From Marimonas arenosa (GTDB lineage Bacteria; Pseudomonadota; Alphaproteobacteria; Rhodobacterales; Rhodobacteraceae), in assembly GCF_030848945.1 (NCBI RefSeq), contig NZ_JANHAX010000007.1, positions 62,001-126,000 of the forward strand: DNA of 64,000 nt, given 5' to 3'. The position numbers were made by a program, and so were the translations under genes. The notes beneath the pieces are model-generated. The model had not been told where the DNA came from. It saw only the letters and a program-made list of their open reading frames with translations, and ran no database searches. How positions within the stretch are numbered: the first letter of the stretch is position 1; each line of letters begins with the position of its first letter. Below are positions 44,027 through 53,398 of this stretch, piece after piece.

Positions 44027-45232
44027 TCAGACCGTCTGGCACTTGCCTGTCGGCCTGGCGGTGCTCAGGCTCAGCAATCCACCGGCCTGGCGGGTGATGC
44101 GGCCGTCGAGTTCAAGATCGAGCAGCGCCGGGGCGACCGAATTGGCCGACAGCCGCAGATCGCGGATCAACTGGTCTTCGGCCAGCGGGGAGGGGCCGAG
44201 GCGGTCGAGGATCTGCTGGTGCAGGCGGGCGGTTTCGCGCAGCGACCGTTGGTCGGGCGGCGGCGACGGCACGAAGGTGTCCGGCGTTTCCAATGCCAGG
44301 TCCGCCTGCGCCGGTGCCGGACCGGTCGCCGCGGCGGCGATCGGGCCCATGGCCTCGATCACGTCGTCGGCGCCGCGCACCAGGCGGGCGCCGTCACGGA
44401 TCAGCATGTTGCATCCGGATGCGCGCGCGTCGAACGGATGCCCGGGCACCGCCAGGACCTCGCGTCCCTGATCGAGCGCGGTGCGCGCGGTGATGAGCGA
44501 ACCCGATTTCGCCGCCGCCTCGACCACCACGACGGCACGCGCCAGCCCCGAAACCAACCGGTTGCGCCGCGGGAAATGCCGCGCCTGCGGAACAAGCCCG
44601 ATCGGCTGTTCGGACAGCAGCAGGCCGGACACACCGATTTCGGCACCGAGGCCGGTATTTTCAGCCGGGTAGATCACGTCGATACCGCCGGCCATGACGG
44701 CAATCGTGCCGGTCTCCAGCGTTGCCTTGTGGGCCGCGGTGTCGATACCGCGCGCCAGCCCGGAGGCGATGACGAAGCCTGCCTCGGCCAGCTCGCCCGC
44801 CAGGCGCCGCGCCATGCGCAGCCCCAGGGACGAGGCGTTGCGCGCGCCGACCAAGGCGATTACCGGTTTCTCCAGGAACTCGGCCCGGCCTTTGAGCCAA
44901 AGGAGCGGTGGCGCATCGTCGAGGTCCAGAAGCGCCGCGGGATAACCGGGCTGGCCGATGGCGACCAGCCTTGCACCGGCCTTGGCTCCAGCGGCCATCT
45001 CGGACCGCGCGGCGGCTTCGCCAAAGGTTGCATAGTCGTTGATCCCAGCGTCGCGGGCCACGTCGGGCAGGGTGGCCAGCGCGGCCGTGGCGCTGCCGTG
45101 TTCGCCCAGGAGGCGGTTGAAGGTTGAAATACCCACCCGGCGGGAACGCAGCAAGCGGAGCCACGACAGCATTTCATCTTCCGTGGTGGGTGGGAGTGGG
45201 GGGTGAGAGGAAGAGTGAAACTCTTGCGCCAT
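44027..45232 (-). CDS. dprA: DNA processing protein DprA
   Basis: 401-residue DprA, which loads RecA on incoming single-stranded DNA during transformation and gene-transfer-agent uptake. The Rossmann-like core shows PVIALVGARNASSLGLRMAR, ASGLARGIDTAAHKATLE, TIAVMAGGIDVIYPAEN, LLLSEQPIGLVPQARHFP and RNRLVSGLARAVVVVEAA, and the C-terminal winged helix is LSPLAEDQLIRDLRLSANS-like (GPSPLAEDQLIRDL). ATG 45232 has GGAG six bases upstream and is preferred over two in-frame ATGs further up. A CtrA-like site lies about 41 bases upstream. It converges with the small secreted protein gene. Confidence 0.95.
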   Translation of the reverse strand: MAQEFHSSSHPPLPPTTEDEMLSWLRLLRSRRVGISTFNRLLGEHGSATAALATLPDVARDAGINDYATFGEAAARSEMAAGAKAGARLVAIGQPGYPAALLDLDDAPPLLWLKGRAEFLEKPVIALVGARNASSLGLRMARRLAGELAEAGFVIASGLARGIDTAAHKATLETGTIAVMAGGIDVIYPAENTGLGAEIGVSGLLLSEQPIGLVPQARHFPRRNRLVSGLARAVVVVEAAAKSGSLITARTALDQGREVLAVPGHPFDARASGCNMLIRDGARLVRGADDVIEAMGPIAAAATGPAPAQADLALETPDTFVPSPPPDQRSLRETARLHQQILDRLGPSPLAEDQLIRDLRLSANSVAPALLDLELDGRITRQAGGLLSLSTARPTGKCQTV

Positions 45233-45272
45233 CGTGACTCCGCCTGCTTGCGGAACCATCTCTATGTGAGAA

Positions 45273-45291
45273 ATGGTTAACGGGCAGTAAA
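45273..45291 (-). promoter_or_regulatory. CtrA-like binding site upstream of dprA
   Basis: On the minus strand TTTA-CTGCCCG-TTAACCAT: the TTAACCAT half-site is exact, and the spacing of seven bases to TTTA fits TTAA-N7-TTAA with one mismatch. It lies 41 bases before the chosen ATG of dprA. Confidence 0.55.
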
Positions 45292-45316
45292 TCATAACGC
45301 GAATTTTGTCAGCTGA

Positions 45317-46738
45317 TTATCCGCCTGCCGTCAGAACCGCGCCCGGGTTCATGATGCCCAGCGGATCGAGCGCCGCTTTGATCGCCCGCATTGCCGCCAG
45401 CCGCGCCGGATCCCCCCAGCGTTCCAGATCGCCTGTCTTGAGCCGCCCGACGCCGTGTTCGGCCGAGAACGACCCACCGCGCGCCACCACCATCTCGTGC
45501 ACGCGTTCCTGCACACGCGGACCCATACCGGGGTAGTCGGCACGGGTTCTGCCGCGCGCCGGGAAGACGTTGTAGTGCAGGTTGCCGTCGCCGAGATGGC
45601 CGAAGCAATTGATGCGGAAATCACCCAGTTGCGCCAGTGCGGCGCGCGCCGCTGCGATGAAGCCGTCGATCTCGCTCAGCGGAAGCGACACGTCGTGGCT
45701 CGACACCGAGCCGACGCGGCGGTTGGCCTCTGGGATCTGTTCGCGGATCTCCCACAGGGCGTCGCGCTGGGCGCCGGAATGGGCCAGCACGCCGTCGCTC
45801 AGCAACCCAGTTTCCAGCCCCGCGCCGAACAGCCGTTCGAGCGCGGCCTGCGCGCCAGCACCGCCCGACAGGCCCAGTTCGACCAGCACCATCCAGGGCG
45901 GTGCCGGGTCGAACGGGCGGCGGATGTCGGGCAGGGTGTCCGCGAGGAAGTCGAAACCCTGGCCGTCGATCAGTTCGAAACTGCTCACCGCCTCGCCGAC
46001 CTGGTCGCGGGCCAGCGACAGCAGGTCGAGCGCCGCTGCCGGGCCGTTGACCACCAGAAGCGCGGTGCCGGTCTCCTGCGGCCGCGGCGCCAGTTTCAGC
46101 GCGGCGGCCGTGATCACCCCCAGGGTGCCCTCGGCGCCGATCAGCAGGTTACGCAGGTCATAGCCGGTGTTGTCTTTCCTCAGCCGTGTCAGCCCGTGCA
46201 TGATCGATCCGTCAGGCAGAACCGCGTCGATCCCGAGACAGAGATCGCGGGCATTGCCGTAGCGCAAGACGTTGACGCCGCCGGCATTGGTCGAGAGATT
46301 GCCACCGATCCGGGCCGAGCCCTTGGCGGCAATGCTGAGCGGAAACAACCGACCGGCCGCCCCGGCCGCTTCGTGGATCTCCTGCAGGATGACACCGGCC
46401 TCGGCGACGATGACGTTTTCCTCGGGATAGACGCCGCGGATCGTGTTCATCCGTTCCAGCGACAGGATCATCGGGGCCGGGCCTTCGGGCATGATCTGTG
46501 CCCCGACAAGGCCGGTGCCGCCGCCATAGGGGATGACACCGACGCGCGCGTCGCCAGCGGCGCGGATGGCGGCGGCGACCTCCTCGGTATTGGCCGGGGC
46601 CACCACGACGCCAGCCTGGCCCTGCCACTTGCCGCGCGGTTCTTCCAGATAACGCGGCTCGACCGTACGGATCGCGGCTTCGGAGATGTGACTGCGGAGT
46701 TTCGCGACAAAAGCGTCGTTGGCAGAGTTCAGGTTCAT
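45317..46738 (-). CDS. FAD-linked oxidase (GlcD / D-2-hydroxyacid dehydrogenase type)
   Basis: 473-residue flavoprotein of the FAD_binding_4 / FAD-oxidase_C family. FAD-binding blocks: VIPYGGGTGLVGAQIMP, VAEAGVILQEIHEAA, GNLSTNAGGVNVLRYGNARD, DNTGYDLRNLLIGAEGTLG. The C-terminal domain has CFGHLGDGNLHYNVF and FSAEHGVGRLKTGDL, metal and substrate residues of D-2-hydroxyglutarate or D-lactate dehydrogenases. The substrate among these 2-hydroxyacids is not decidable. It is a single gene following dprA on the same strand, 84 bases from dprA's start. Confidence 0.9.
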   Translation of the reverse strand: MNLNSANDAFVAKLRSHISEAAIRTVEPRYLEEPRGKWQGQAGVVVAPANTEEVAAAIRAAGDARVGVIPYGGGTGLVGAQIMPEGPAPMILSLERMNTIRGVYPEENVIVAEAGVILQEIHEAAGAAGRLFPLSIAAKGSARIGGNLSTNAGGVNVLRYGNARDLCLGIDAVLPDGSIMHGLTRLRKDNTGYDLRNLLIGAEGTLGVITAAALKLAPRPQETGTALLVVNGPAAALDLLSLARDQVGEAVSSFELIDGQGFDFLADTLPDIRRPFDPAPPWMVLVELGLSGGAGAQAALERLFGAGLETGLLSDGVLAHSGAQRDALWEIREQIPEANRRVGSVSSHDVSLPLSEIDGFIAAARAALAQLGDFRINCFGHLGDGNLHYNVFPARGRTRADYPGMGPRVQERVHEMVVARGGSFSAEHGVGRLKTGDLERWGDPARLAAMRAIKAALDPLGIMNPGAVLTAGG

Positions 46739-46807
46739 GCCGCCTTCATAGCATTCCCGCGGGGCCTGTCGAATGCGATTTCTGCCGCACCGGGTGGGCC
46801 GGACAGA

Positions 46808-47629
46808 TCAATCGTCAGGATCTCGCAGGTATCGCGGATGCAGCACGTGCACGGTGGGCCGCGAGGGCAGGCTCCGCAGCGAGACTTCGAGGCTGGTGGT
46901 CTTGTCGTTCACCACGAGGAATTCATCCGCCATTCCGACCAGGAAGGTCTGCAACGTGGTATCGCCGAACCAGTGCATCGGGATCACGACCGAGGAGCGC
47001 AGCCGTTTCAGTACCTTGATCATCGTCGGCAGATCAAGCGTGGTGCCGCCGTCGACCGCCGCCATGACCACGTCGAGACGGCCGAGCGCGGCAAATTGCT
47101 CGCCGGTGGGTTCGTGATGCAGGTGGCCGAGATGGCCGATGCAGAGCCCGGCCACCTCGAACACGAAGATCGAGTTGCCGGCGGGCTCCACGCCGCCGAA
47201 ACTGCGGATATCGGTCGGGACGTTGCGCACGGCAAGATCGCCCAGTTCGAGACTGTGCTGGATGCCCTGGCCGAACTTGTCGCCCCAGCCTTTCAGCACG
47301 TGCGGGATGGCGGGATCGGGGGCGGAGGTCCAGTGCGTTTCATGGGCGTGGTTCATCGTCACGATGTCGGGAGTCAACGTCGTCCGTCCGATGAAACCGG
47401 TATAGTCGGTCACCGCGCTCACGCCGGCAGGGGTCTGGATCAGGAACGAGGCATGCGCGATGTAGGAGATCCGCACCGTGTGATCGGGCAGGGGCTGGCG
47501 GAAGCTGGCCTTGTGGAGATACTCGACGCCCGGCGCGGCGTCAGCGATGGCGATGCAGTGACTTGGCCGTCGGCTCTGGGCCTGGGCGGCGGTGGCAAAT
47601 ACGATCAGAACGACGACAAGGCGCAGCAT
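46808..47629 (-). CDS. Secreted metallo-beta-lactamase-fold hydrolase
   Basis: 273 residues with a signal peptide (LRLVVVLIVFATAAQAQ). The MBL-fold core, YIAHASFLIQTPAGVSAVTD, contains TMNHAHETHW as the metal site, CIGHLGHLH and VVIPMHWFGD, of the UlaG-like group. Most members of that group act on lactones or lipids in the cytoplasm; this one is exported. Substrate unknown. AGGAAAGGAG precedes the ATG. It sits alone between the FAD oxidase and the GNAT gene. Confidence 0.82.
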   Translation of the reverse strand: MLRLVVVLIVFATAAQAQSRRPSHCIAIADAAPGVEYLHKASFRQPLPDHTVRISYIAHASFLIQTPAGVSAVTDYTGFIGRTTLTPDIVTMNHAHETHWTSAPDPAIPHVLKGWGDKFGQGIQHSLELGDLAVRNVPTDIRSFGGVEPAGNSIFVFEVAGLCIGHLGHLHHEPTGEQFAALGRLDVVMAAVDGGTTLDLPTMIKVLKRLRSSVVIPMHWFGDTTLQTFLVGMADEFLVVNDKTTSLEVSLRSLPSRPTVHVLHPRYLRDPDD

Positions 47630-47776
47630 GGCGGGTCTCCTTTCCTGACCGGAAGCCTAGCATGAACGATGCCATTGCGCGCGTCACGGTTGCGTCAGTG
47701 GGTGACAGTGGCGGTTACGCCGCTTGCAGGCGCCATGGGCAGCGCGTTCCACGCGATCCCGTCCGCGCCGCCGGGA

Positions 47777-48367
47777 TCATCCCGCTCCGGTTTTGCCGCG
47801 GCGGTCGGAACGCAGGGCGGCATAGAGCACGTGAGTGCGCCAGCGGCCGGCGATCTGGAGATAGCTCTGAGCCACGCCTTCGTATTTGAAGCCGGTTTGT
47901 TCCAGCAACCCGCGCGAGGCGGCGTTTTCCGGCAGACAGGCGGCTTCGAGCCGGCTGAGGTCCAGGCGGTGGAAGGCATGGTGGACCATCGCCCCGATCG
48001 CCTCGCGCATATAGCCCTGGCGGGCAAAGGGCTGGCCGACCCAGTAGCCGAGCGTTCCGGCTTGGGCCGGGCCGCGGCGGATGTTGTCGAGGGTGATGGC
48101 GCCGACCAGCACCTCGTCAACGCGCCGGATCATGAAGAGCGGCAGTGCCGTGCCGGCGCCGATCGAGCGCTGGGCCCAATAGACCCGGTTGGTGAAGGCC
48201 CGACGCGACAGGTGATCGTCGGCCCAAACGGGCTCCCACGGGGTCAGGAACGCTGCACTCTGGCGGCGCAATCCGGTCCAGGCGTGGAAGTCGGCATGCA
48301 GGGGCGCGCGCAGGGTCAGCCGGTCGGTCTCGAGCCGGATCTTCCTGCGCGAACGGGCGAGCATCAC
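47777..48367 (-). CDS. GNAT acetyltransferase (RimJ/RimL-like)
   Basis: 196-residue N-acetyltransferase. Characteristic segments are IRLETDRLTLRAPLHADFHA, LGYWVGQPFARQGYMREAI (acetyl-CoA loop Q-x-x-G-Y/A) and LEAACLPENAASRGLLEQTG (the RimJ N-x-A-S-x-x-L-L motif). Such enzymes acetylate ribosomal protein N-termini or related amines. Its ATG overlaps the M16 protease stop by four bases, so it is translated from the surf1-thrC-M16 message. Substrate is not determinable. Confidence 0.88.
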   Translation of the reverse strand: MMLARSRRKIRLETDRLTLRAPLHADFHAWTGLRRQSAAFLTPWEPVWADDHLSRRAFTNRVYWAQRSIGAGTALPLFMIRRVDEVLVGAITLDNIRRGPAQAGTLGYWVGQPFARQGYMREAIGAMVHHAFHRLDLSRLEAACLPENAASRGLLEQTGFKYEGVAQSYLQIAGRWRTHVLYAALRSDRRGKTGAG

Positions 48368-49626
48368 GCCGCGCGTCTTTCGTTGAGCGCGCCGAGCGAT
48401 GGCGCCTTGTCTACGGGTCCGTAAAGCGCAAGCGCGGCGCTGGCCTCGGCCACCGTGGCACCGGCGAAGTCGCGCACCGAGCGCGTGGTGACCGCGTCGA
48501 TTTTCTCGACGATTTCGTCTGGCGCAGGCACGCGGCTCCAGATCTGCATCATCCGCGCCAGCCGCTCGGCCCGGTTCGACGGGCTTTCCAGCCCCATCAG
48601 CAGGCCCGCCTTCATCTGCGCCTTGGCGCGAGCCACCTCGGCCTCGCTCATGTCATCTGCCGCCCGGCGCATCTCGTCGATGGTGATCCCGGCCAGTTCG
48701 GGCAGTTCCTCGCCCGAGGTGCCGGCATAGACGGTGATCATGCCGGTGTCGGCATAGGCGCCGGTCTGGGCGAAGATCGTGTAGCAAAGGCCGCGTTTCT
48801 CGCGGATTTCCTGAAACAGTCGCGAGGACATGCCGCCACCCAGGGCGTTGGCATAGACCTGGGCGGTATAGATCGCTGGATCACGATAGTCCGGGGCTTC
48901 GAAACCGAGCGCGAAATGGGCCTGCTCCAGCGGTTTTTCATGACGGGTTTCGCCGCCCTGAAACAAGGCCGGGTCGGGCGTCTGCAACGGCAGGGCGGCC
49001 ATGGCTCCGAACAGCGCCTCGGCCTGGCGGACGACGGCCGCGTGATCGAGGGCGCCGGCGGCGGCCAGGATCATGTTGCCTGGTCCGTAATGTTCTCCTA
49101 CGAAACCTCGCAGATCGGCGCGGGAAAAGCGGCTGACCTGCTCGGGCGGGCCGAGGATGGTGCGGCCCAGGGCCTGGCCGGGATAGGCGCGTTCCTGCAG
49201 CCAGTCGAAGATCACGTCGTCGGGGGTGTCGAGCGCCTGGCCGATCTCCTGCAGGATCACGTGGCGTTCGACATCGATCTCGGAGGGTTCGAACAACGGG
49301 TTCAGAAGGATGTCGCCGATCACGTCGATGGCGAGGCCCACGTCTTCGCCCAGCACGCGGGCGTAGTAGGCGGTGGTCTCGCGGCTGGTGTAAGCATTCA
49401 TGTAGCCGCCGACGTCCTCGATCGCCTCGGCAATCTCGAGCGTGCTGCGCTTCGCCGTACCCTTGAACGCCATGTGTTCGAGGAAATGCGCGATGCCGTT
49501 CTGGTCGGGGCGTTCGTTGCGGCCGCCGACGGTGACCCAAATGCCGACGCTGGCCGATTGCAGCCCCGGCATGTGCTCGGTGGCGATGCGAAAGCCGTTG
49601 GAAAGGGTGGTGATTTCGACGGTCAC
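48364..49626 (-). CDS. M16 family zinc protease
   Basis: 420-residue single-unit M16 peptidase, relative of mitochondrial processing peptidase beta. Its inverted zinc motif is HFLEH (His47, Glu50, His51), followed by the third ligand region VERHVILQEIGQALD and the C-terminal GLCYTIFAQTGAYADTG. It starts with GTG, overlapping the thrC TGA (GTGA). In alphaproteobacteria this gene usually follows thrC, as here. The natural substrate is unknown. The four-base overlap with the GNAT gene suggests translational coupling. Confidence 0.94.
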   Translation of the reverse strand: MTVEITTLSNGFRIATEHMPGLQSASVGIWVTVGGRNERPDQNGIAHFLEHMAFKGTAKRSTLEIAEAIEDVGGYMNAYTSRETTAYYARVLGEDVGLAIDVIGDILLNPLFEPSEIDVERHVILQEIGQALDTPDDVIFDWLQERAYPGQALGRTILGPPEQVSRFSRADLRGFVGEHYGPGNMILAAAGALDHAAVVRQAEALFGAMAALPLQTPDPALFQGGETRHEKPLEQAHFALGFEAPDYRDPAIYTAQVYANALGGGMSSRLFQEIREKRGLCYTIFAQTGAYADTGMITVYAGTSGEELPELAGITIDEMRRAADDMSEAEVARAKAQMKAGLLMGLESPSNRAERLARMMQIWSRVPAPDEIVEKIDAVTTRSVRDFAGATVAEASAALALYGPVDKAPSLGALNERRAA

Positions 49627-51014
49627 TTGCGGCGGCGCTCCTCGATCAGGGCCTGGATCTGGCCCAGGTCATTGGCCACCCGGGTCACCCGTTCCGCACG
49701 GTCGAACAGGTCGGCCATGCGCGGCGGCAGCGGCGGGCGGATACCGGTGGCCTGTTCCACCGCGTCGGGAAACTTCGCCGGATGCGCCGTCGCCAGCGCC
49801 ACCATCGGCACCGAGATATTCTGATGCGCCCGCGCCACCTCGATCCCGATGGCGCTGTGCGGGCAGACCAGCTCGCCGAACTGCGCGTGCGACTCCGCGA
49901 TCTCGGCGCTGGTCTGCTCCTCGCTGGTGCTGCTGGCGTCGAAATGCCGGCGGATATAGTCCTGCGCCGCGTCGGGAATGGTGAACCCGCCGGATTGCCT
50001 GAGCCCGTTCATCAGCCCGCTCACCGCCGCCCCGTCGCGCCCCAGCGCATCGAACAGAAGCCGCTCGAAATTGGAACTCACCTGGATATCCATCGACGGG
50101 CTGATCGACGGACGCACCTCGCCCACCTCGTAACGGCCGGTCATGATTGCGCGCCGCAGGATGTCGTTCTGGTTGGTGGCGACCACCAGCCGCTCGATAT
50201 CAAGCCCCATCCGCTTGGCGATGAAACCCGCGTAGATGTCGCCGAAATTGCCGGTCGGCACGGTGAAACTCATCCGCCGCTTGCCGTCTCCCAGCGCCAC
50301 CGCGGCCCACCAGTAATAGACCACCTGCGCCAGCACCCGCGCCCAGTTGATCGAGTTGACGGCGGCCAGCCGCACCTCGTCGCGGAAGGCGTCGTCGGCG
50401 AACATGTCCTTCAGGTGGCGCTGGCAATCGTCGAACGTCCCCTCGACGGCCAGGGCATGGACATTGGCTTCGGACGGGGTGGTCATCTGGCGGCGCTGCA
50501 CCTCGGACACGCGGCCATGCGGAAAGAGGATGCAGACATCGACATTGTCGAGCCCCCGAAAGGCCTCGATCGCCGCGCTGCCGGTATCGCCCGAGGTGGC
50601 GCCGACGATGGTGATCCGCTCGCCCCGCCGCGCCAGCACGGCCTGGAACATCTGGCCGATCAGCTGCATCGCGAAATCCTTGAACGCAAGCGTCGGCCCG
50701 TGGAACAGCTCCATCATCCACAGCCCGTGGCGCAGCTGCTTGACCGGTGCCCGCGCGGCATGGCCGAAATCCGCATAGGCGCGGGCGATGATCGCCTTGA
50801 ACTCGTCATCGGTGAAGGTGTCGCCGATAAAGGGTTTCATGACGTGGAACGCCATGCCCTCGTAATCTTCCCAATGCAGCTTTTCCACCACCTCGGGGGC
50901 CAGCACCGGCACCTCTTCGGGGACATAAAGCCCGCCGTCGCGGGCCAGCCCGGTCAGCATCGTATCTTCGAAGTTCAGCACCGGGGCGGTGCCACGGGTC
51001 GAGATGTAGTTCAT
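49623..51014 (-). CDS. thrC: Threonine synthase
   Basis: 463-residue PLP enzyme converting O-phospho-homoserine to threonine. It opens MNYISTRGTAPVLNFEDTML and carries the PLP lysine (Lys112) in GPTLAFKDFAMQL, with GATSGDTGSAAIEAF for the phosphate-binding loop and TVPTGNFGDIYAGF. Length agrees with the fungal/proteobacterial class. Its ATG overlaps the surf1 stop by one base (TGATG), and its own stop overlaps the M16 start. Threonine synthesis coupled to heme-copper oxidase assembly and a protease is a historical arrangement rather than a pathway. Confidence 0.97.
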   Translation of the reverse strand: MNYISTRGTAPVLNFEDTMLTGLARDGGLYVPEEVPVLAPEVVEKLHWEDYEGMAFHVMKPFIGDTFTDDEFKAIIARAYADFGHAARAPVKQLRHGLWMMELFHGPTLAFKDFAMQLIGQMFQAVLARRGERITIVGATSGDTGSAAIEAFRGLDNVDVCILFPHGRVSEVQRRQMTTPSEANVHALAVEGTFDDCQRHLKDMFADDAFRDEVRLAAVNSINWARVLAQVVYYWWAAVALGDGKRRMSFTVPTGNFGDIYAGFIAKRMGLDIERLVVATNQNDILRRAIMTGRYEVGEVRPSISPSMDIQVSSNFERLLFDALGRDGAAVSGLMNGLRQSGGFTIPDAAQDYIRRHFDASSTSEEQTSAEIAESHAQFGELVCPHSAIGIEVARAHQNISVPMVALATAHPAKFPDAVEQATGIRPPLPPRMADLFDRAERVTRVANDLGQIQALIEERRRK

Positions 51015-51685
51015 CAGGTCTCTTTCACGCGTCGGCGGTGGAGGAAATAAGCGCTCATTACCACCCAGGTCAGGGCGAGGCCATACCAGGTGAGCACGTA
51101 TTCGAGATGGCGGTTGGGGATGTCGCTGGTATCAATCGGCAGGGGCGTGATCGCGGGGTCATCCGGCACGGTTTCGCGGGCGATGATCATCACTTCCTCG
51201 GTGCCGAGCTGCGCGGCCAGCGGCGGCACATCGCGGGCATACCAGATGTTGGCGGGGAGATCGTTCTCGGGCGTGAAGCGGTCGGTTTCGTCGGGCCAGT
51301 AGAGGTTACCGGTGACGGTGATTGGCTCCGTGCCGCGCGCGCGGTTCTTGTCGGTTAGGCGGATGAAGCCGCGGTCGAGCAGCGCCCGGCGGCCCTGCGT
51401 CTCGAAGGCCTGGATCACGCGGTAGCCGGCGCCGAAGCCACGGGTCGAGACCAGAACGTGCACTTCGGGGCCGGTCAGCCGGCCGCTGGCGCGCACGGCA
51501 CGGAAACGGTCGACGTCCGGGTCGGGGTTTGCAGGCAGGAACACCGGCGCGGCGTCGATCATCGCCTCGATTTCGTCGAGATAGGCACGCTTCTCGTTCA
51601 GACGCCGAACCTGCCAGTTGCCGAGCGAGACCAGCACGGCCAGCACGACGAGGGAGAAGATCAAGAAGGACAGGTTGCGGCGCAC
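51014..51685 (-). CDS. SURF1-family cytochrome c oxidase assembly protein
   Basis: 223-residue inner-membrane protein with helices near both ends (NLSFLIFSLVVLAVLVSLG and VLTWYGLALTWVVMSAYFL). SURF1 marks are GNWQVRRLNEK, PEVHVLVSTRGFGAGYRVI, ALLDRGFI and EYVLTWYGLA. It helps insert heme a into subunit I. The GTG at 51685 is chosen because the first helix then lies at the N-terminus; the upstream frame has no such character, and the ribosome-binding site is weak (GAGAG). It is cut off from the cox operon by a terminator and starts the overlapping chain through thrC, M16 and GNAT. Confidence 0.88.
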   Translation of the reverse strand: MRRNLSFLIFSLVVLAVLVSLGNWQVRRLNEKRAYLDEIEAMIDAAPVFLPANPDPDVDRFRAVRASGRLTGPEVHVLVSTRGFGAGYRVIQAFETQGRRALLDRGFIRLTDKNRARGTEPITVTGNLYWPDETDRFTPENDLPANIWYARDVPPLAAQLGTEEVMIIARETVPDDPAITPLPIDTSDIPNRHLEYVLTWYGLALTWVVMSAYFLHRRRVKET

Positions 51686-51937
51686 GGGGCAGGCTCTCGT
51701 CAAAGGATGCAGCGTCGGGTTTAGGCGGGAAACGGGGGGTGGGGCAAGACCTGTGGTGGTCCGCCTTCTTGCCGTACCCCTGTCCGGCCCGCCGCTTTGT
51801 CGCACCGGGGCGGGCGGCACCTATGCCCCGGGTTTGCGGCGATGGCACCGGCCGCGCCATGAGTATTTCAACCAAGAAAGAAAAGCTGACACCGGGACCG
51901 GCGGTATGGCGCCGCGGGCATTGCGCCTTTGCCGTGG
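51686..51937 (-). other. Region between surf1 and the cox operon terminator
   Basis: About 250 bases with no supported gene. It contains a diverged copy of the dispersed extragenic repeat at 51859-51884 and must hold the promoter for surf1 if the terminator upstream is efficient, but no convincing -10/-35 pair was seen. Confidence 0.5.
51859..51884 (+). repeat. Dispersed extragenic repeat, diverged copy C
   Basis: GAGTATTTCAACCAAGAAAG followed by AAAAG resembles the TATTTC-N4-AGATGAAGGG core seen at 35431 and 63787, with substitutions in the second half. Confidence 0.4.
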
Positions 51938-51971
51938 CAAAAGAAAACGCCCCGCGCATTGCGCAGGGCGT
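51938..51971 (-). terminator. Intrinsic terminator of the cox operon
   Basis: On the minus strand ACGCCCTGCGC, loop AAT, GCGCGGGGCGT (one T-G pair) followed by TTTCTTTT, 29 bases after coxC. It separates the cox operon from surf1. Confidence 0.85.
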
Positions 51972-51999
51972 GTCCGACGGTCTCGCGGTTTCAGGTCGC

Positions 52000-52800
52000 T
52001 CAGGCGCCCCAGATGTAGATCGAGGCGAAGAGGAACAGCCAGACCACGTCGACGAAATGCCAGTACCACGCGGCGGCCTCGAAGCCGACGTGGCTTTCCT
52101 GCGTGAAGTGCCCGGCTTGGAGCCGCAGCAGGCAGACCAGCAGGAAAATGGTGCCGATGATCACGTGGAAGCCATGGAAGCCCGTGGCCATGAAGAACGA
52201 CGCGCCGTAGATGTTTCCGGCGAAGCCGAAGCCGGCGTGGCTGTACTCATAGGCCTGCAGGATGGTGAAGAACACGCCCAGAACGACGGCGATGATCAGG
52301 CCCCATTTCATGTCTTCGCGGTTGTTCTCATGCGCAATGGCATGGTGGGCCCAGGTGGCGGCCATGCCCGAGCACAGCAGGATCAGCGTGTTGATCAGCG
52401 GCAGGTGCCAGGGATCGAAGGTCTCGATCCCCGCCGGCGGCCACTGGCCATCGACCAGCGGGCTTTCCGGGCCCATCGGGTAGAGCGCGTGTTTGAAGAA
52501 GGTCCAGAACCAGGCCGAGAAGAACATCACCTCGGAGATGATGAACAGCACCATGCCGTAGCGCAGGCCGATCTGTACGACCGGGGTGTGATCGCCGACA
52601 TTGCTTTCCTTGACGACGTCGGACCACCAGCCCCACATCACGTAGAAAGTGAACAGGAAGCCGGCGACCATGACCCAGGGGGTCACGTCGTGGAAGTAGA
52701 GCACGGCCCCGAACAGCAGGGTGAAGCCCGCCAGAGCGCCCAACAGCGGCCAGGCGGAGGGCTCGAGAATGTGATAGTCGTGGTTTTTTTCGTGCGCCAT
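52000..52800 (-). CDS. coxC: Cytochrome c oxidase subunit III
   Basis: 266-residue seven-helix subunit of the aa3-type oxidase. It starts [20 protein letters not shown] and contains [40 protein letters not shown] (the glutamate of the lipid/oxygen cleft), [32 protein letters not shown] and [28 protein letters not shown]. It closes the operon ctaC-ctaB-coxF-ctaG-coxC and is followed by a terminator. Subunit I is not in the window and must be encoded elsewhere, as in Paracoccus. Confidence 0.97.
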   Translation of the reverse strand: MAHEKNHDYHILEPSAWPLLGALAGFTLLFGAVLYFHDVTPWVMVAGFLFTFYVMWGWWSDVVKESNVGDHTPVVQIGLRYGMVLFIISEVMFFSAWFWTFFKHALYPMGPESPLVDGQWPPAGIETFDPWHLPLINTLILLCSGMAATWAHHAIAHENNREDMKWGLIIAVVLGVFFTILQAYEYSHAGFGFAGNIYGASFFMATGFHGFHVIIGTIFLLVCLLRLQAGHFTQESHVGFEAAAWYWHFVDVVWLFLFASIYIWGA

Positions 52801-52801
52801 A

Positions 52802-53398
52802 TTATCCCTCGTTGGAGGCTTGGTTGATGTTCTTGGTTTGCTCGTCGCCGCGTATGGCGGTTTCCGCCTCGGGCATGTCGATTTCGTAGAACGTGTAGCT
52901 CAACGTGATGGTGTGGATGAACTTCGCATCCCGGTCTTCGACCAGTTCGGGGTCGACGTAGAAGCTTACCGGCATGTCGATGCGTTCGCCGGGCTGCAGC
53001 ACCTGCTCGGTGAAGCAGAAGCAGTCCACTTTGGTGAAGAAGGCGCCGGCCTCGTAAGGCGTGACGTTATAGCTGGCCTGGCCGGCAATCGGCTTGTCGG
53101 TGGGGTTGTAAGCCTCGTAGAAGGCAAGCCCGGTTTCGCCGATGCGCAGTTCCATTTCCTTCTGCTTGGGCTGGAATTCCCATCCGAAGCCTTTGGCCTT
53201 GGAGGCGTCGAAGCGGACCTTGATCGTCTTGTCGAGGATGACATCGCTGCCGGTTTCGGCCGTCTGGGTGACACCGCCGAAGCCAGTGACGCGGCAGAAC
53301 CAGTCGTACAGCGGCACCGACGCCCAGGCCATCGCGCCCATGAAAACCACCACGCTGACCGTCTGCACCACGGTTTTGGTCTTGGGGTCCATCGCCAT
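52802..53398 (-). CDS. ctaG: Cytochrome c oxidase copper chaperone CtaG (Cox11)
   Basis: 198-residue protein with one N-terminal helix ([19 protein letters not shown]) and a periplasmic copper domain. Cox11 hallmarks: [18 protein letters not shown], the copper loop DCFCFTEQ, and [10 protein letters not shown] with TLSYTFYE. It delivers copper to the CuB centre of subunit I. Its ATG overlaps the coxF-like stop by one base; coxC follows after one base. Confidence 0.97.
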   Translation of the reverse strand: MAMDPKTKTVVQTVSVVVFMGAMAWASVPLYDWFCRVTGFGGVTQTAETGSDVILDKTIKVRFDASKAKGFGWEFQPKQKEMELRIGETGLAFYEAYNPTDKPIAGQASYNVTPYEAGAFFTKVDCFCFTEQVLQPGERIDMPVSFYVDPELVEDRDAKFIHTITLSYTFYEIDMPEAETAIRGDEQTKNINQASNEG

